DNA of 64,000 bases from Escarpia spicata (GCA_963995525.1 OZ023210.1:23613021-23677020); one strand, 5' to 3'; shown: positions 34,206 through 45,539, counted from the first letter of the stretch. Notes: a model not told the origin generated them from the sequence alone. Numbers and translations: made by a program.

Positions 34206-34905
34206 ATGTTCGATTTTCTCACGTTCAACAAAAAAGACGTCCTGTTATAAACTACTACGTCCGCTATTTCCGGGTAGAGGAACTGACTGACTCTCATTAA
34301 ACTCCATAGCGTGGACAAAGATCTCGTTAGCTAATCACCAACCGCGGGACCTCGACAGACGCGAATCTGCTTCAGGACACAGAGCATAGTTGATTTATGT
34401 TTCCCATTGGTGATGTTTTATCTGAAAACCTGAAACTTTCTCACAGCGAGTGCCATCATGTCACTGATATGCTGTTATGTCATTAAAATGTCACACTTCC
34501 AACTCTTTTAAAATGCCTACATTACGACACAATCGACAAAATAGCGATGCATTAGCCTTCGTAATGTCAGACAGAGAACATTGGAAATACCTCATTATGT
34601 CAGCATATTAAGTGGAAGACTTAGTATTTATAAGTGCGTGTGTTGTGGTAAAGCGTTTTTTACAACTTGCTCCGCTAACAATACGCTTTTATAAAATGCA
34701 TCACTGCAACGCCAATACACTAAACTTCAATTCACATCAAAATGGTTTCTGCACATTTCATAAATTATTATTCACATTGTCCAACACTTGAAATTGAAAC
34801 ATTAAACAAGATCTCTGACTGTGCTGTGATCGCTTTACGGCTAGTTTCTGTATCAATCACTTCACTATTTGCCTATAGCAACACGGTCTGTCAAGCTTAC
34901 AAAAA
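34206..34905. other. No gene seen
   Basis: Anonymous A/T-rich sequence; frames under 65 codons. Confidence 0.4.
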
Positions 34906-34910
34906 AACTT

Positions 34911-34943
34911 ACGCACATGTGACGCACATGTGACGCACATGTG
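34911..34943 (+). repeat. Three tandem copies of ACGCACATGTG (11 bp)
   Basis: Three exact consecutive copies. Each contains ACATGT, a palindromic hexamer. Confidence 0.85.
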
Positions 34944-34960
34944 CTCGCACCGACATTCCG

Positions 34961-35100
34961 TCGTTTATTTTGTTGAAATTCAGGCCCCAAATGTTTTTTA
35001 TTTACGACAAAATGGGTGACATACATGTCCAGTTCGTCGTATATTCGCTGAAATTCGGGCCACAAATGGTTTTGTTTGCTGCAAAAATACAGCGATTAAT
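34961..35100 (+). repeat. Diverged 75-bp tandem duplication
   Basis: GAAATTCAGGCCCCAAATG at 34975 recurs as GAAATTCGGGCCACAAATG at 35050, with similar flanks. Confidence 0.7.
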
Positions 35101-35720
35101 ACCTTGAACTTTTCGCAGGTAAGATCGATTAAGCAGATGTCATGAACTACAGCAATTTTCAAAGCAGGTGCATCATTTACCAGCTGGCCGTGCTGACCGC
35201 AGAGGAACACAGAGAGATCGGACACACCACCTTCGCACAAACCTCAAGCGAGACGGACATCGATCGCCCGGCGGCCGAAGTCGGGACTGCGACTGATCGC
35301 GCCGGCTACCACCGCCGCCGAGGCGACGACACGGGGCGGGGATTGGCTGGCGTGGTTGCGGCCAAGCTGGAGAACTAGAAAGCCGCCGATGTTCGTAGTG
35401 CAAATACGCATTTGTTTCCGCTCGGCGTTCAACTAGGGACTACGCAAACACAGTGCGCGTAAAGATTTGGAATCGCGGCTTTGGAATCTCTCGTTTAAAT
35501 CGGTTCCTGCGTTTGTTGCACAGACGAGTGACACTGTACGGTTTCAGATCTGCCCATTGCTGTGTCAAGGTAAGGTAGTTTGCCAAGGTATTCTTACGTG
35601 TGTGTGTTTGTTAATTGCATATTCAAAGTGTTCGTGTATGCTTGTCAATTACAAGTGTCGGTGAACGATAGGTCACTGCCTGCGTCTTTACTCTTTACTT
35701 TACCTACCACGTAAGTTGTA
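35101..35720. other. No gene recognised; G/C-rich patch
   Basis: Frames of 60-80 codons overlap on both strands around 35170-35430, in a G/C-richer patch, without any recognisable domain. It could hold an unrecognised exon. Confidence 0.3.
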
Positions 35721-35742
35721 TTTGTCGAGATTTCTCGACAAA
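35721..35742. repeat. Inverted repeat TTTGTCGAGA-TT-TCTCGACAAA
   Basis: Perfect 10-bp arms with a 2-base loop, just before a LINE fragment. Confidence 0.8.
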
Positions 35743-35762
35743 ACAGAACGGGGGAGATAGCC

Positions 35763-35970
35763 CACGATCGCAGAACGTGGCGTGCAACCGTCCTTCAAGC
35801 AGCAGTCAATGCTGAAACTACAAGAGCAGGCGATGCCAAAAGCAGATTACAGCGACGTTACGAGCGAGTGAAAACACTAGCTGCGCCAACAGGACAGCGG
35901 CTAACATTCGTGTGACGATACTGTGGTCGAATTGTTGCTGCCCGTATTGGACTAGTGTGTCGGACGAGCT
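35763..35970 (+). pseudogene. LINE C-terminal fragment with zinc knuckle
   Basis: One frame reads RRTWRATVLQAAVNAETTRA, then SRLQRRYERVKTLAAPTG, TFV, a TGA, then RYCGRIVAARIGLV. The W-R-x(2,3)-V...E opening and the C-x2-C-G-R...A-R-I-G-L finger match the C-terminus of the LINE at 13320-15290 (WEEMAADR..., CDHCGRDCHSRIGL). The first Cys of the finger is lost to the stop. There is no RT, so this is a short 3' fragment. Confidence 0.65.
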
Positions 35971-36607
<637 letters not shown>

Positions 36608-36899
36608 CTTCGGTTGTGGCACAAACTGAAACTCAATTTCTCATGTCGTTAGAAAACATAATAACATTTCGACGTCACCTAAATGCGTATGATCATCGTT
36701 CCCCCAACTGTTGAAAATTACACGACAGTATACCTATTCGAGGCAGCATAACTCTTTGGTATTGACATGGTTCTGAGCTTGGCTTCCTGGAGAATTTGGC
36801 GCATCGTCCGTTTTTTATATACATTGTATCTAAACATATGTTGACGAGTTGTTGAGCAGTATTCAAAATAATGATGCCAGAAATAAAAACAGTAACAAT
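36608..36899. other. No gene seen
   Basis: Anonymous. Confidence 0.4.
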
Positions 36900-37193
36900 C
36901 GCAAGTTCTCATATAGCGCTTTAGACTTTACTCCCTGGAGGACCTGTTCAAAGAACACCATCTCGGCTTCTCTGGGAGGCATTCAGCTACGCTGCAATTG
37001 ACGCGCGAAGACTATTCGTACACAATTTTGCACCACTGTCTATAGCCAGGTACTCATTCATACAGCTGAGTAACTGGAGCAGTGTAGAGTGAACGAACTT
37101 GCCCAAGGTTCGATATGGCAGCACAGGATTCGAACCGGGTTTCTCATGTTTGAGAGACCGACGCTGTAGCAACTGCGCCACTACGCTCCGCAC
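36900..37193 (-). mobile_element. SINE-1, full-length reference copy
   Basis: Read on the minus strand: the tRNA-like head has box A TAGTGGCGCAGT (complement at about 37172-37183) and box B GGTTCGAATCC (complement at 37126-37136). It is followed by a central block (CTTGGGCAAGTTCGTTCACT, CAGTTACTCAGCTGTATGAA, GTACCTGGCTATAGACAG), then GAGAAGCCGAGATGGTGTTC and the tail GGGAGTAAAGTCTAAAGCGC with TATATGAGAACTT. RNA polymerase III would transcribe it from the A and B boxes. The central block resembles the MIR/CORE module and the tail resembles L2 LINE 3' ends. Confidence 0.9.
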
Positions 37194-37670
37194 AGGTGTA
37201 ATATTGACTAATCAACAGACAAGCAATCGACAAAGAACGCAAAACTGATGTACGCCGAACAATGCAGTGATTGCCATGTTACGTATTCATATGTGTCATA
37301 CAACTATCGCTTACGAACAATGTGGTCACGTGGTTTACGACCGATCAAACAAGCAAGCGTTGCAATGGTAACACGCATCTGATGGCAGTTATTGGGGGAG
37401 GGGGGGCGTTGCAATGGTAACGAAATATCACAAAAGGAAAAACCGCAAACTGTCCATGTAACATGTGCACGATTTTATTTACGTTCGCGATTCGTTGTAG
37501 CAGTATCACCCGGATCATTTATTCCGTTTTTAAGACTGCTGGTCCACGAACGTAAACTGTTTTTCTGTGGTGAACGCAGTCGTGGGATGTGATCTTGGTG
37601 GATGTATTCAGCGACACAAACCACAGTGCGTATGCCGGCATGATTATATAGTGCGAGGATTGATTGAAGT
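37194..37670. other. No gene seen
   Basis: Anonymous; a G8-containing purine run is at about 37395-37408. Confidence 0.4.
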
Positions 37671-37742
37671 GTGTTTGTGTGTGTGTGTGCTCGCGCGCGC
37701 GCGCGTGTGTGTGGATGCGTGTGCGTGTGCGTGTGCGTGTGT
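37671..37742 (+). repeat. GT and GC alternating microsatellite
   Basis: (GT)n, (GC)n and (GTGC)n, alternating purine-pyrimidine, passing directly into the GA tract. Confidence 0.9.
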
Positions 37743-38155
<413 letters not shown>

Positions 38156-38160
<5 letters not shown>

Positions 38161-40291
38161 CGACCACCACACCTGTAACTCAAAACCAGTTTGCCAGCTC
38201 AAAATCACACTCTGATAATTCATTGTCCGCCAATTGCGCGATATCCTCGTATCTCCGTTACACCTTTTAATTACATTCTCTGGGTCCGAGGTGGCAGAGT
38301 GTCACTTTTGTTGTATTGTGTTCTGTCGGATCATTCCGCTGTGTGGAGGGATATCACGGATACGACTCCGTGCATAACGGTGCATTAGACTGTCCACTCA
38401 GCGATCTATACATAGCTCGACCTATCTTGCTGGAATACAACACTCTAGAACGCCAACCTAGCACTGTTTCTTGTTGTTCTCGTTGTCTCCAGCGCTTGGC
38501 AACGTTTCGATAGCTGACTCGTTTTGTATATCATATTGTGGTTTTAATGTTATGGTTTTATGATGTCTCATTCAAGTGGTCATCCTTTTTCAGAACAGCC
38601 AAATCGACTTCCTATGCGGACACTGACGGTGGTCGATGTCACTCCATGTTATTCGTTCAATGTTTACGACTATTTAACTCATTGCCAACGGCCGCGCTAG
38701 CGGGGCAATTATACTATTCGTCTCGCCCAATCTAGTGAATCGTTTTGCTGGCGTTTCTAATTTGAATAGCCTGGTTCGCACTGTGGACGATAACGACGTA
38801 GCTGCGTGGCGTTCGTTGGGTATAGTTATAAAGACTGTTCTTATCTCTTCAACAAGTTACACATGTTGCATTTTTTCTACCCGATAGAGACACCTGGTAG
38901 ATGTGAATTGTGGCTACTAGTATCTCATCGGGAACTCAATTATGTTTGGCTTCAATTTCGTATAGCACATGCTGAACATATAAGCGAAAGGAACCCAACT
39001 GTTACGAAACAAACAGGCTACAACATTTCTACACACGATCATGCGGAACTGACTGACTAACTGACTGACTACCTGCCTGCCTGTGTGCCTGCCTCGTCTT
39101 TGTCCCTGAAGTACGGGAATGAGGCCGGCCATTGATCTTTGATTAGTATGCCTTTTTAGAATGAATAAAGTAATTATTATTGAGCATCGTAGACCGATAG
39201 CTCTAAAAACAGACAAACTGATTCCAGGGATAACTTTACTGGGAAGCGCACTAAAACGTTATCCAATTTCTTGACGAGATTTCCGGGCAGACGGGAAGAT
39301 GTGACAGGGGAAACCTGCAGAGCCATTTGGGATTAAGGCAGACAGAGGCTGGGCTGACGCACAAAGCCGAGACAGCACACGGCCAGTATCGGAGAAATTC
39401 ATATTGGCAATACATACAAATGTGAATCCGTTCTCGCGATGGCAGATTTCCGCAGTGTGATAAAACTGATACAATTCCCCTGGTCGTGCGCATGATGCGA
39501 CGTATAATTGCGCCGTTTGTACTTCTGGCAGATAAGCCTTGATTGGCCGTCGTTGGAGTAGAGCTGTTGTTGTGTTCGCAAATGTGCAAGATTATCGGGC
39601 AGATATCTTCAACCGAACGGCAGCCATGTTCTTAAATATGAACATTCGCGCGATGCTCATATTTCGGAGATGGCGAGAGGTCGTGTTCAAGTCGTTGCGA
39701 CGTCCGTGCCAATTCCATTTCATGGCCGCGTTGTCTCGCCTGCGCTAATGGAGACAGTTTACGGCCAACCGTTCGGATGATAGCGTCGTGCAAATCGCAC
39801 CACATATTTCGTGTATGGATTTATTTTAGTGTTGGTTCCATTTGTAATCAAATCAAGTTATGTGTTTGAATATAACTGTACAAAACAACCTATATATCAA
39901 CTGGGATGAACCAAACAAGTGCCCTTTCCTTATGTGTATTTAAACTTAGTTATTTGTGTCTGAAAGCATGTTATGTCAACATGGACGCACGTCTAGATCA
40001 CGACGTTTTCCTGACGACATTTGGTCTCCAACAAAATGTATTTAACATTAATTTCGATCTTCTAAATATTGATTGCACATCATTTCCAATCTAATCAGCT
40101 GATACTACGTAATCAGAAATATGTGAACCAAGCTGAGTAATAACGATGCTTTTAATGTTAAGTATATGTTGCAAACTATGCAATACAAGTGCATGCGTGT
40201 TATGTTAGATTGCATGAGTGTTTAAATTAACGGGTGTCAAAATACGACTTGACCGGGGTTAGACACTAGGGGATCGCGTTATGATATAAAA
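38156..40291. other. No gene recognised
   Basis: Two kilobases without a recognisable domain. Minus-strand frames of 99 and 112 codons at 38917-39216 and 39251-39589 have no motif. A short (ACTG/CTGC)n run lies at about 39049-39095, and the AATAAAGTAATTATTATT at about 39163 looks like a repeat tail. Confidence 0.3.
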
Positions 40292-40432
40292 AGGTAAGTC
40301 CTTATATAGCGCAGTATCCAGTCCTGACGAATATTTAAAGCGTTTTAACCGTCTCGATTTCTCTAGGAAGCATTCAGTCACGCTGCAATTATTAATGCGC
40401 GAAAACTATTCGTACACAAATATCCAACTGGT
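40292..40432 (-). mobile_element. SINE-1 fragment (tail half)
   Basis: TATAGCGCAGTATCCAGTCC is followed by a damaged AAAGCGTTTTAAC, CGTCTCGATTTCTCTAGG and ATTCGTACACAAATATCCA. Head and central block are absent. Confidence 0.85.
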
Positions 40433-40916
40433 TCGATTCAACTGTTCCTCCCCACGTTGATCAAATATCCCGGTTTAGCATGCCAAGAGTAGTCCCGCAC
40501 CGAAAGCGGTCCTTTGTTTACTGCGCGTGCGCGCGCAAGCGTAGTGTCTATTTAACCTGACGTTTGACCGTCAAATAGCTGCCTTGCCTATGGTGTGTTT
40601 TCTTCTTAATGTTGTTTCTATTAGGATTTCTTGCCAATAATTGCACAAGTTTGTATGTATTATTTGTATAGTTACATACTATATATTCTAACAAAGGAAA
40701 TGTTTAACTTAAATATTTTAAGCTTATTCTAATAATTGAAACGTTTATCTCAAATTTATTACAAGCACACATCACTCCAGAAACAACGCGTTTTTAGACA
40801 CTAACTTTCGGCACGTTACACTGACGCTGGGAATCTTAGCTCCGTATCGGGATTACTATAAGGCTTAGCGCGTGGCTGGATCTCACCCAAACCTAAACTG
40901 TCCATCATACAACACT
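40433..40916. other. No gene seen
   Basis: Anonymous A/T-rich sequence with a GCGCGTGCGCGCGC-like patch near 40525. Confidence 0.4.
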
Positions 40917-41300
40917 ACATGGTAGCGTATTGGTTGCAACTGGAATGCATCGTCCTCGTAAGCCAGGGGTGGTGACTGTGTACACTGCCCCTGGCTGATC
41001 TCCTACGCCACTACATGGTAGCGTATTGGTTGCAACTGGAATGCATCGTCCTCGTAAGCCAGGGGTGGTGACTGTGTACACTGCCCCTGGCTGATCTCCT
41101 ACGCCACTACATGGTAGCGTATTGGCTGCAACTGGAATGCATCGTCCTCGTAAGCCAGGGGTGGTGACTGTGTACACTGCCCCTGGCAGATCTCCTACGC
41201 CACTACATGGTAGCGTATTGGCTGCAACTGGAATGCATCGTCCTCGTAAGCCAGAGGTGGTGACTGTGTACACTGCCCCTGGCAGATCTCCTACGCATTG
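40917..41300. repeat. 96-bp tandem repeat, four copies
   Basis: Copies begin at 40917, 41013, 41109 and 41205 (ACATGGTAGCGTATTGG), spaced exactly 96 bases, almost identical. 96 is 3 x 32, so the minus strand stays open and repeats a 32-residue peptide including VGDLPGAVYTVTTPGLRG within a 183-codon frame. A diverged single unit exists at 4363-4450 in the opposite orientation. Open frames in a repeat with length divisible by three are expected by chance. Confidence 0.95.
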
Positions 41301-41504
41301 TATGGAAGCTAGTTGAATAATACTCGTAAGTGACTTCGCCGGACGCATTGTGTACCACACGTGAGAACAGTGCAGACACCCACCCACCCGTCCGACACGC
41401 ACCCCACTTCCAAGACGAAGCGCTCGACTTTCATGAATCCTAATACAATTGCCCATTCAACCCTTCTCACGAACCGCCGATCGGTATTGTGTATTCAAAT
41501 CCTA
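41301..41504. other. No gene seen
   Basis: Flank of the tandem repeat; anonymous. Confidence 0.4.
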
Positions 41505-41785
41505 ATAGTCGCAGCAACGAAGTGATCGCGGTCCATAGAGGTTGGATAAAAATTTTAACAAAGCTTTCTCACCTGAATTGGGTTCGTTGGTGGTATGTCT
41601 CATCACCAAAAAACCCACCCGAATTCACCCATGGCAAAACCTCTTTTTTGGCTCAAATCCAAGATGGCCGACATTATACAGGGTCTAATATTCAAATGGA
41701 CCTAATTAGGGAAATAATTAGCATAAAAACACTTATGAGGTGTCATGTCCAACTCATTTTAGGATGTCCATTCGTTTGGTGACTG

Positions 41786-42420
41786 CTCTTTCTGCACGCT
41801 CTCAGTGGGTGTGATGCCACGTCAAGGCCATATGGAATTGGCAAAGTGACCGTTCTCACAAAGTATGCGGCACTGAAAAGTCCACCTCCGTCTTCATGTC
41901 TCCATCTTCCTCGAAAGAGGACATCGAAAAGGCAGGAGAGGATGCCCTGCTGGTGATGTACGGGTGCATCACATCACTAAGCCTCAACTCCGCACAGGTA
42001 GCGAAGTTCCTGCTGAAGGTAGCTACTTCTACACACTACGTGTCTCCAGAGAAGCTTCCGCCAACGAATGATGCAGCCGCCTTCCATAGCCATCGGATTT
42101 ATCATCAGGTGCAGGGATGGCGTGGCAACGATATCTCCCCTGAGCTTTGGGGTTGGGTAGCATCTTCTGGTGGTCTCGAACCTATCAGAATATCTGAGCC
42201 TGCGGCACCAGAGCGACTCCACAAGATAATTCGATGCAATTGCGGTGGTCACTGCGATAAGAAAACGTGCACCTGCTGTAAGAATGGACTGCAATGCTCA
42301 CCAGCATCTGGCCAGTGTAAGGGCACCTTGACCGCTAACGACCTCCAAAGTGTCACCAAACGAATGGCCATCTTAAAGTTAGTTGGAAATGACACTTCAA
42401 ACGTGTTTTATGTTGCTTAG
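41786..42420 (+). pseudogene. C-terminal part of a CXC-like cysteine-rich protein
   Basis: The frame from 41786 reads LFLHALSGCDATSRPYGIGK, VTVLTKYAAL and then shifts near 41890. The 174-codon frame 41896-42420 starts MSPSSSKEDIEKAGEDALLV and continues through LSLNSAQVAKFLLKVATST, VSPEKLPPTNDAAAFHSHRI, YHQVQGWRGNDISPELWGWV and RLHKIIRCNC, to the cysteine cluster CNCGGHCDKKTCTCCKNGL with QCSPASGQCKG. The cluster resembles Tesmin/TSO1 CXC motifs. I recall uncharacterised proteins in cnidarian, mollusc and arthropod genomes with the HAL-GCD-TS block and such a cluster at the end. Function is unknown. This copy lacks its N-terminal part, has one frameshift, and lies wholly inside the inverted repeats, which suggests the gene is the element's own. 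Confidence 0.6.
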
Positions 42421-42560
42421 TTCAAAAATTAGGTCCATTTGAATATTAGACTCTGTATAATGTCGGCCATCTTGGATTTGAGCCGAAAAAAGAGGTTTTG
42501 TAATGGGTGGATTCTGGTGGGTTTTTTTTGGTGGTGAGACATACCACCAACGAACCCATT

Positions 42561-42902
42561 TAATAATAATAATAATAATAAGATAACTTCTATTGCGCCT
42601 AAATCCTTGGAAACCAAGCTCAGAGGCGCATCAAAACAAAAGGGTTGGTCAATCTCAAAGTCCATAAGTAGTTTTCCAGTTGTCAACATATGGGTCAAGG
42701 CGCTAGGGAGCTAAAGTGGATAAGCAAGGTTGTAAAGATACGTTTTTAAATGACGACGGAATTTTGTAATATTTTCAACTGATCTAACACTAAGAGGAAG
42801 CATATTCCAAAGAGTTGGTGCAGCAACAGAAAAAGCCCTAGTTCCAATGTTAGTGTTGGCTCTAGGAACAAAAAGTAGGTCAGAACTAGATGATCGAAGC
42901 TT
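42561..42902 (-). mobile_element. L2-type LINE 3' fragment inserted in the inverted-repeat arm
   Basis: On the minus strand this fragment contains the RT C-terminus (RAFSVAAPTLW, LPLSVRSVENITK and YLYNLAYPL plus stop) and the 3' region TAGCTCCCTAGCGCCTTGACC, ending in (TTA)n at 42562-42580. It is the same family as 6600-8583, about 90% identical by eye. It breaks the right arm of the surrounding element and so is younger than that element. Confidence 0.92.
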
Positions 42903-42984
42903 TCAGGTGAGAAAACTTTGTTAACATTTTTGTCCAACCTAAGTCGTTCGTTGCTGAGACTATAACGTTATGTGCATGTACCGC

Positions 42985-43220
42985 GAGCAGCCTGTGGCTG
43001 TGCTCAAGACCAACGGAACTTCCAGGCAAGGTTATCTTCATAGTTTCGCAAGGCGATCTGCCAGGGGGTACTGAGTTTGGTGTAAGCAGCAGCACCCCTG
43101 GTGCTCGAGAAAGGAATGCGTAGCAGTTTTATGATATCTACTGAAATGGACATCACGGAGATCCGACAGGAGCGTGACTTCAACATGACTCCATTTCATG
43201 CGGCGACGCAATCCGTTGAC
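42985..43220. repeat. Dispersed segment shared with 12578-12630
   Basis: CTGCCAGGGGGTACTGAGTTTGGTGTAA at 43060-43087 matches CTGCCAGGGGGTATTGAG and following bases near 12578. The minus strand reads AAAYTKLSTPWQIALRNYE here and ADDYTNLNTPWQFALGK there. I do not recognise the family. Confidence 0.5.
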
Positions 43221-43624
43221 ACTGTTTAGCCTTCGATCCAGGTGTTTAGCATATTCCTAGATCACTAGTCTAATTTTCGTTTTGCTGATACAAACATGCG
43301 TGCGATCAATTCTGCTAAAGCACGTATCGTGGAGATTTGCTGTTAATTGTTTACGGGAGCGTTACAATTTAGATGAAGACGCGCCAACATCTGAAATACA
43401 TGCTACACGCTAATAACAATACATGTGGACCAATGTTGTTCGGACTAGTACTATCAGGGCCGCACATTAATGTAACAATGGCAAAGTCAGCAGTCATTAA
43501 AGGGAATAATAACAAGGCATTAGCTAGAATCCGTTTTCGATGTATATACAACGTTTAATATTGTGTGTATCATTCGAGAACATTAAAAATACAGAAAAAT
43601 ACATTTGCAGCATAAATTCGATTT
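43221..43624. other. No gene seen
   Basis: Anonymous A/T-rich sequence. Confidence 0.4.
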
Positions 43625-44290
43625 TAAATCCGCCTGTGTACATTCAGAGCATGTTTACAAGGATAGCTATTGTGTCGACACGAACGTCAGAATGAGTTAT
43701 TGTGCAATATTCCGATGTAATGCCAACACAATTTTTGTGGCGAATAAAATTAATTACTACAAAAGTTTAAAATTATTTACAAACAGTGCATCATAATATA
43801 AACATGATTTGGTTTATATTACTTCTTGAAAACATAAACAAAAAGTGTCAAGAAAATGAATGGTTCGGTGTCAGGCTTGAACCGGCCTTGCCCGATTGTA
43901 AAACAATTTACACGAAACCAACGCGTCTACCGACTTAGCTAAAGAGACCAACGGAAATTCACTGACTGATTTAAGTTGTTATGATAAGTTGTACAACTCC
44001 TCCTTCATATTTAGATATTCTAGTGATATTATGAGATTAAACAACGTTACTTTATGTAGCTGGAGACAATATATGTTTGCTACGTACTCGCCGATTTGTA
44101 GGCCCATTCGCATTCATTGTTTTGAATAAAATTGGATTCATGTGAAACCGTAAGATAACTGCTTGTTCATCTACGATGACTAGTGTTTGTATTACATCGG
44201 AATATCGCATAATAACTCATTCTGACGCACGTTTTGACGCAAAAGGTATCCTTGTAAACATGCTCTGAATGCATGCAAGGGGTCAGCCTA
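43625..44290. repeat. Inverted repeat, about 110-bp arms
   Basis: 43635-43735 (CATTCAGAGCATGTTTACAA, GAATGAGTTATTGTGCAATA, TTCCGATGTAATG) is matched by its reverse complement at about 44182-44285 (CATTACATCGGAATATCG, ATAACTCATTCTGACG, CTTGTAAACATGCTCTGAATG). The interior holds the tRNA-like segment at 43861-43955. This is the form of a MITE or foldback element. Confidence 0.8.
43861..43955 (-). other. tRNA-like polymerase III promoter module
   Basis: On the minus strand, TAGCTAAGTCGGTAGACGC fits box A and GCCGGTTCAAGCCTG fits box B about 50 bases downstream. The body between is longer and weaker than a functional tRNA and no convincing cloverleaf or anticodon arm was found, so a SINE head or tRNA pseudogene is likelier. 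Confidence 0.55.
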
Positions 44291-44502
44291 GTGCGAGTAT
44301 ATGTCGTGTGTGACGTCACATCTCGGCATCCCGAAAAGTGCGCCAAAAATATGCATATTCGAAAAAATCCGGATGCACAGCATAAAATGTGGAATGTCTA
44401 ATTCATTGAATTTGTTAGATTTTTTTGGCTTAGTGGACATGGAAATATATAACCGGATGTAATATAGTATTAATTCAAGCAGTAGGTGTTTTTATTCCCT
44501 AT

Positions 44503-44891
44503 AAAGTGGCCCTGTAAGGTTTGTGCTATTCCACGGAAGAGGTATTTTGTCGGCCGACGCTTGGCGTCTGCGGCTATTTATAGAACAGTCTCGTGCAGGC
44601 GTCGTTAGTTCTTTGGAACACTAGACAAGCGTGCGCCGAATCTAGTGATTGCGTTGTTGATGAGGATTTATTTATGACATATACTGTTGCAAACTAACAA
44701 CACTAAATACATAAATCCTTATCAACAACACAATCAATAGATGCACCGCACGCTTGTCTTGTGTTCCCGAGAACTAACGACGGCAAACATATCGCCTGCA
44801 CGAGACTGTTCGATAAATAGCCGCAGACACCAAGCGTCGGCCGACAAATTACTTCTGTCGTGGAATAGCGCAATCAGTACAGGGCCCCTTT
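44503..44891. mobile_element. Long palindromic MITE/foldback, about 180-bp arms
   Basis: The left arm from AAAGTGGCCCTGTAAGG runs through TTTGTCGGCCGACGCTTGG, CAGTCTCGTGCAGGCG and GACAAGCGTGCG to GATGAGGATTTAT. The right arm is its reverse complement, ending CAGTACAGGGCCCCTTT at 44891, with about 85-90% matching and one 9-base insertion. The arms meet across a 20-base loop near 44695. There is no coding potential. Such foldback elements are non-autonomous DNA transposons. Confidence 0.88.
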
Positions 44892-45146
44892 AACAGCTGC
44901 GAGAGCCCGTGTTTGTTCGTCTACCCCCGGGTAAAGTGCGGTGTGCAATGTACGAGCGAGCGTGCATTGTCTATTTATTGTCTGTTTGTGTAATTGAGAA
45001 AATGTCGCACACGCACATCACGCCTGCGTAGATAAGTAACATTCAAGGTATCTTTATGATATTGCTTATCTTAATCATTATTATCATAAAAATCATGAGC
45101 GATTACGACGACGACGTCTACGACGACAGCATCATCATCACAAACC
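44892..45146. other. No gene seen
   Basis: Flank between the MITE and the ACC repeat. Confidence 0.4.
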
Positions 45147-45530
45147 ACCACCACCACCACTACCACCACCACCACCACCACTACCACCACTACCACCACT
45201 ACCACCACTACCACCACCACCACCACCACCACCACCACCACCACCACCACCACCACCACCACCACCACCACCACCACCACCACCACCACTACCACCACTA
45301 CCACCACCACCACCACCACCACCACCACCACTACCACCACTACCACCACTACCACCACCACCACCACCACCACCACCACCACCACCACCACCACCACCAC
45401 CACCACCACCACCACCACCACTACCACCACTACCACCACCACTACCACCACCACCACCACCACCACCACTACCACCACTACTACCATCAGCATCATCAGC
45501 ATCATCCACAACAACAACAACAACAACAAC
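45147..45530 (+). repeat. (ACC)n trinucleotide tract
   Basis: Nearly 400 bases of (CCA/ACC)n with ACT variants and an (ACA)n end. It would read as poly-His, poly-Val or poly-Gly; the open frames are artefacts of the repeat. Confidence 0.95.
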
Positions 45531-45539
45531 AATAGCATA

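Larger units (their letters stand above)
41505..42964. mobile_element. Inverted-repeat element carrying a CXC-like ORF
   Basis: The left arm (about 41505-41707) and right arm (about 42423-42560 plus 42903-42964) are reverse complements over about 200 bases. Landmarks are GCAGCAACGAA at the outer end, AACAAAGCTTTCTCACCTGA, GGGTTCGTTGGTGGTATGTC, AAATCCAAGATGGCCGACAT and AATATTCAAATGGACCTAAT. The right arm is split by a LINE insertion at 42561-42902; removing it joins CACCTGAA to TGGGTTCG as in the left arm. Between the arms lies the remains of one coding sequence. The structure is that of a DNA transposon or a MITE-like derivative with captured coding DNA. No target-site duplication could be identified. 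Confidence 0.8.

Noticed and set aside
40905..41456. 183-codon minus-strand frame with 32-residue repeats
   Set aside because: Explained by the 96-bp tandem repeat. The third and other codon positions vary alike, so no sign of selection on a peptide.
43861..43955. Functional tRNA gene
   Set aside because: Boxes A and B are recognisable but the body is too long and no convincing cloverleaf or anticodon loop was found.
45056..45535. Open frame of about 159 codons rich in histidine (and poly-Val / poly-Gly frames on the other strand)
   Set aside because: Produced entirely by the (ACC)n tract; no flanking domain.
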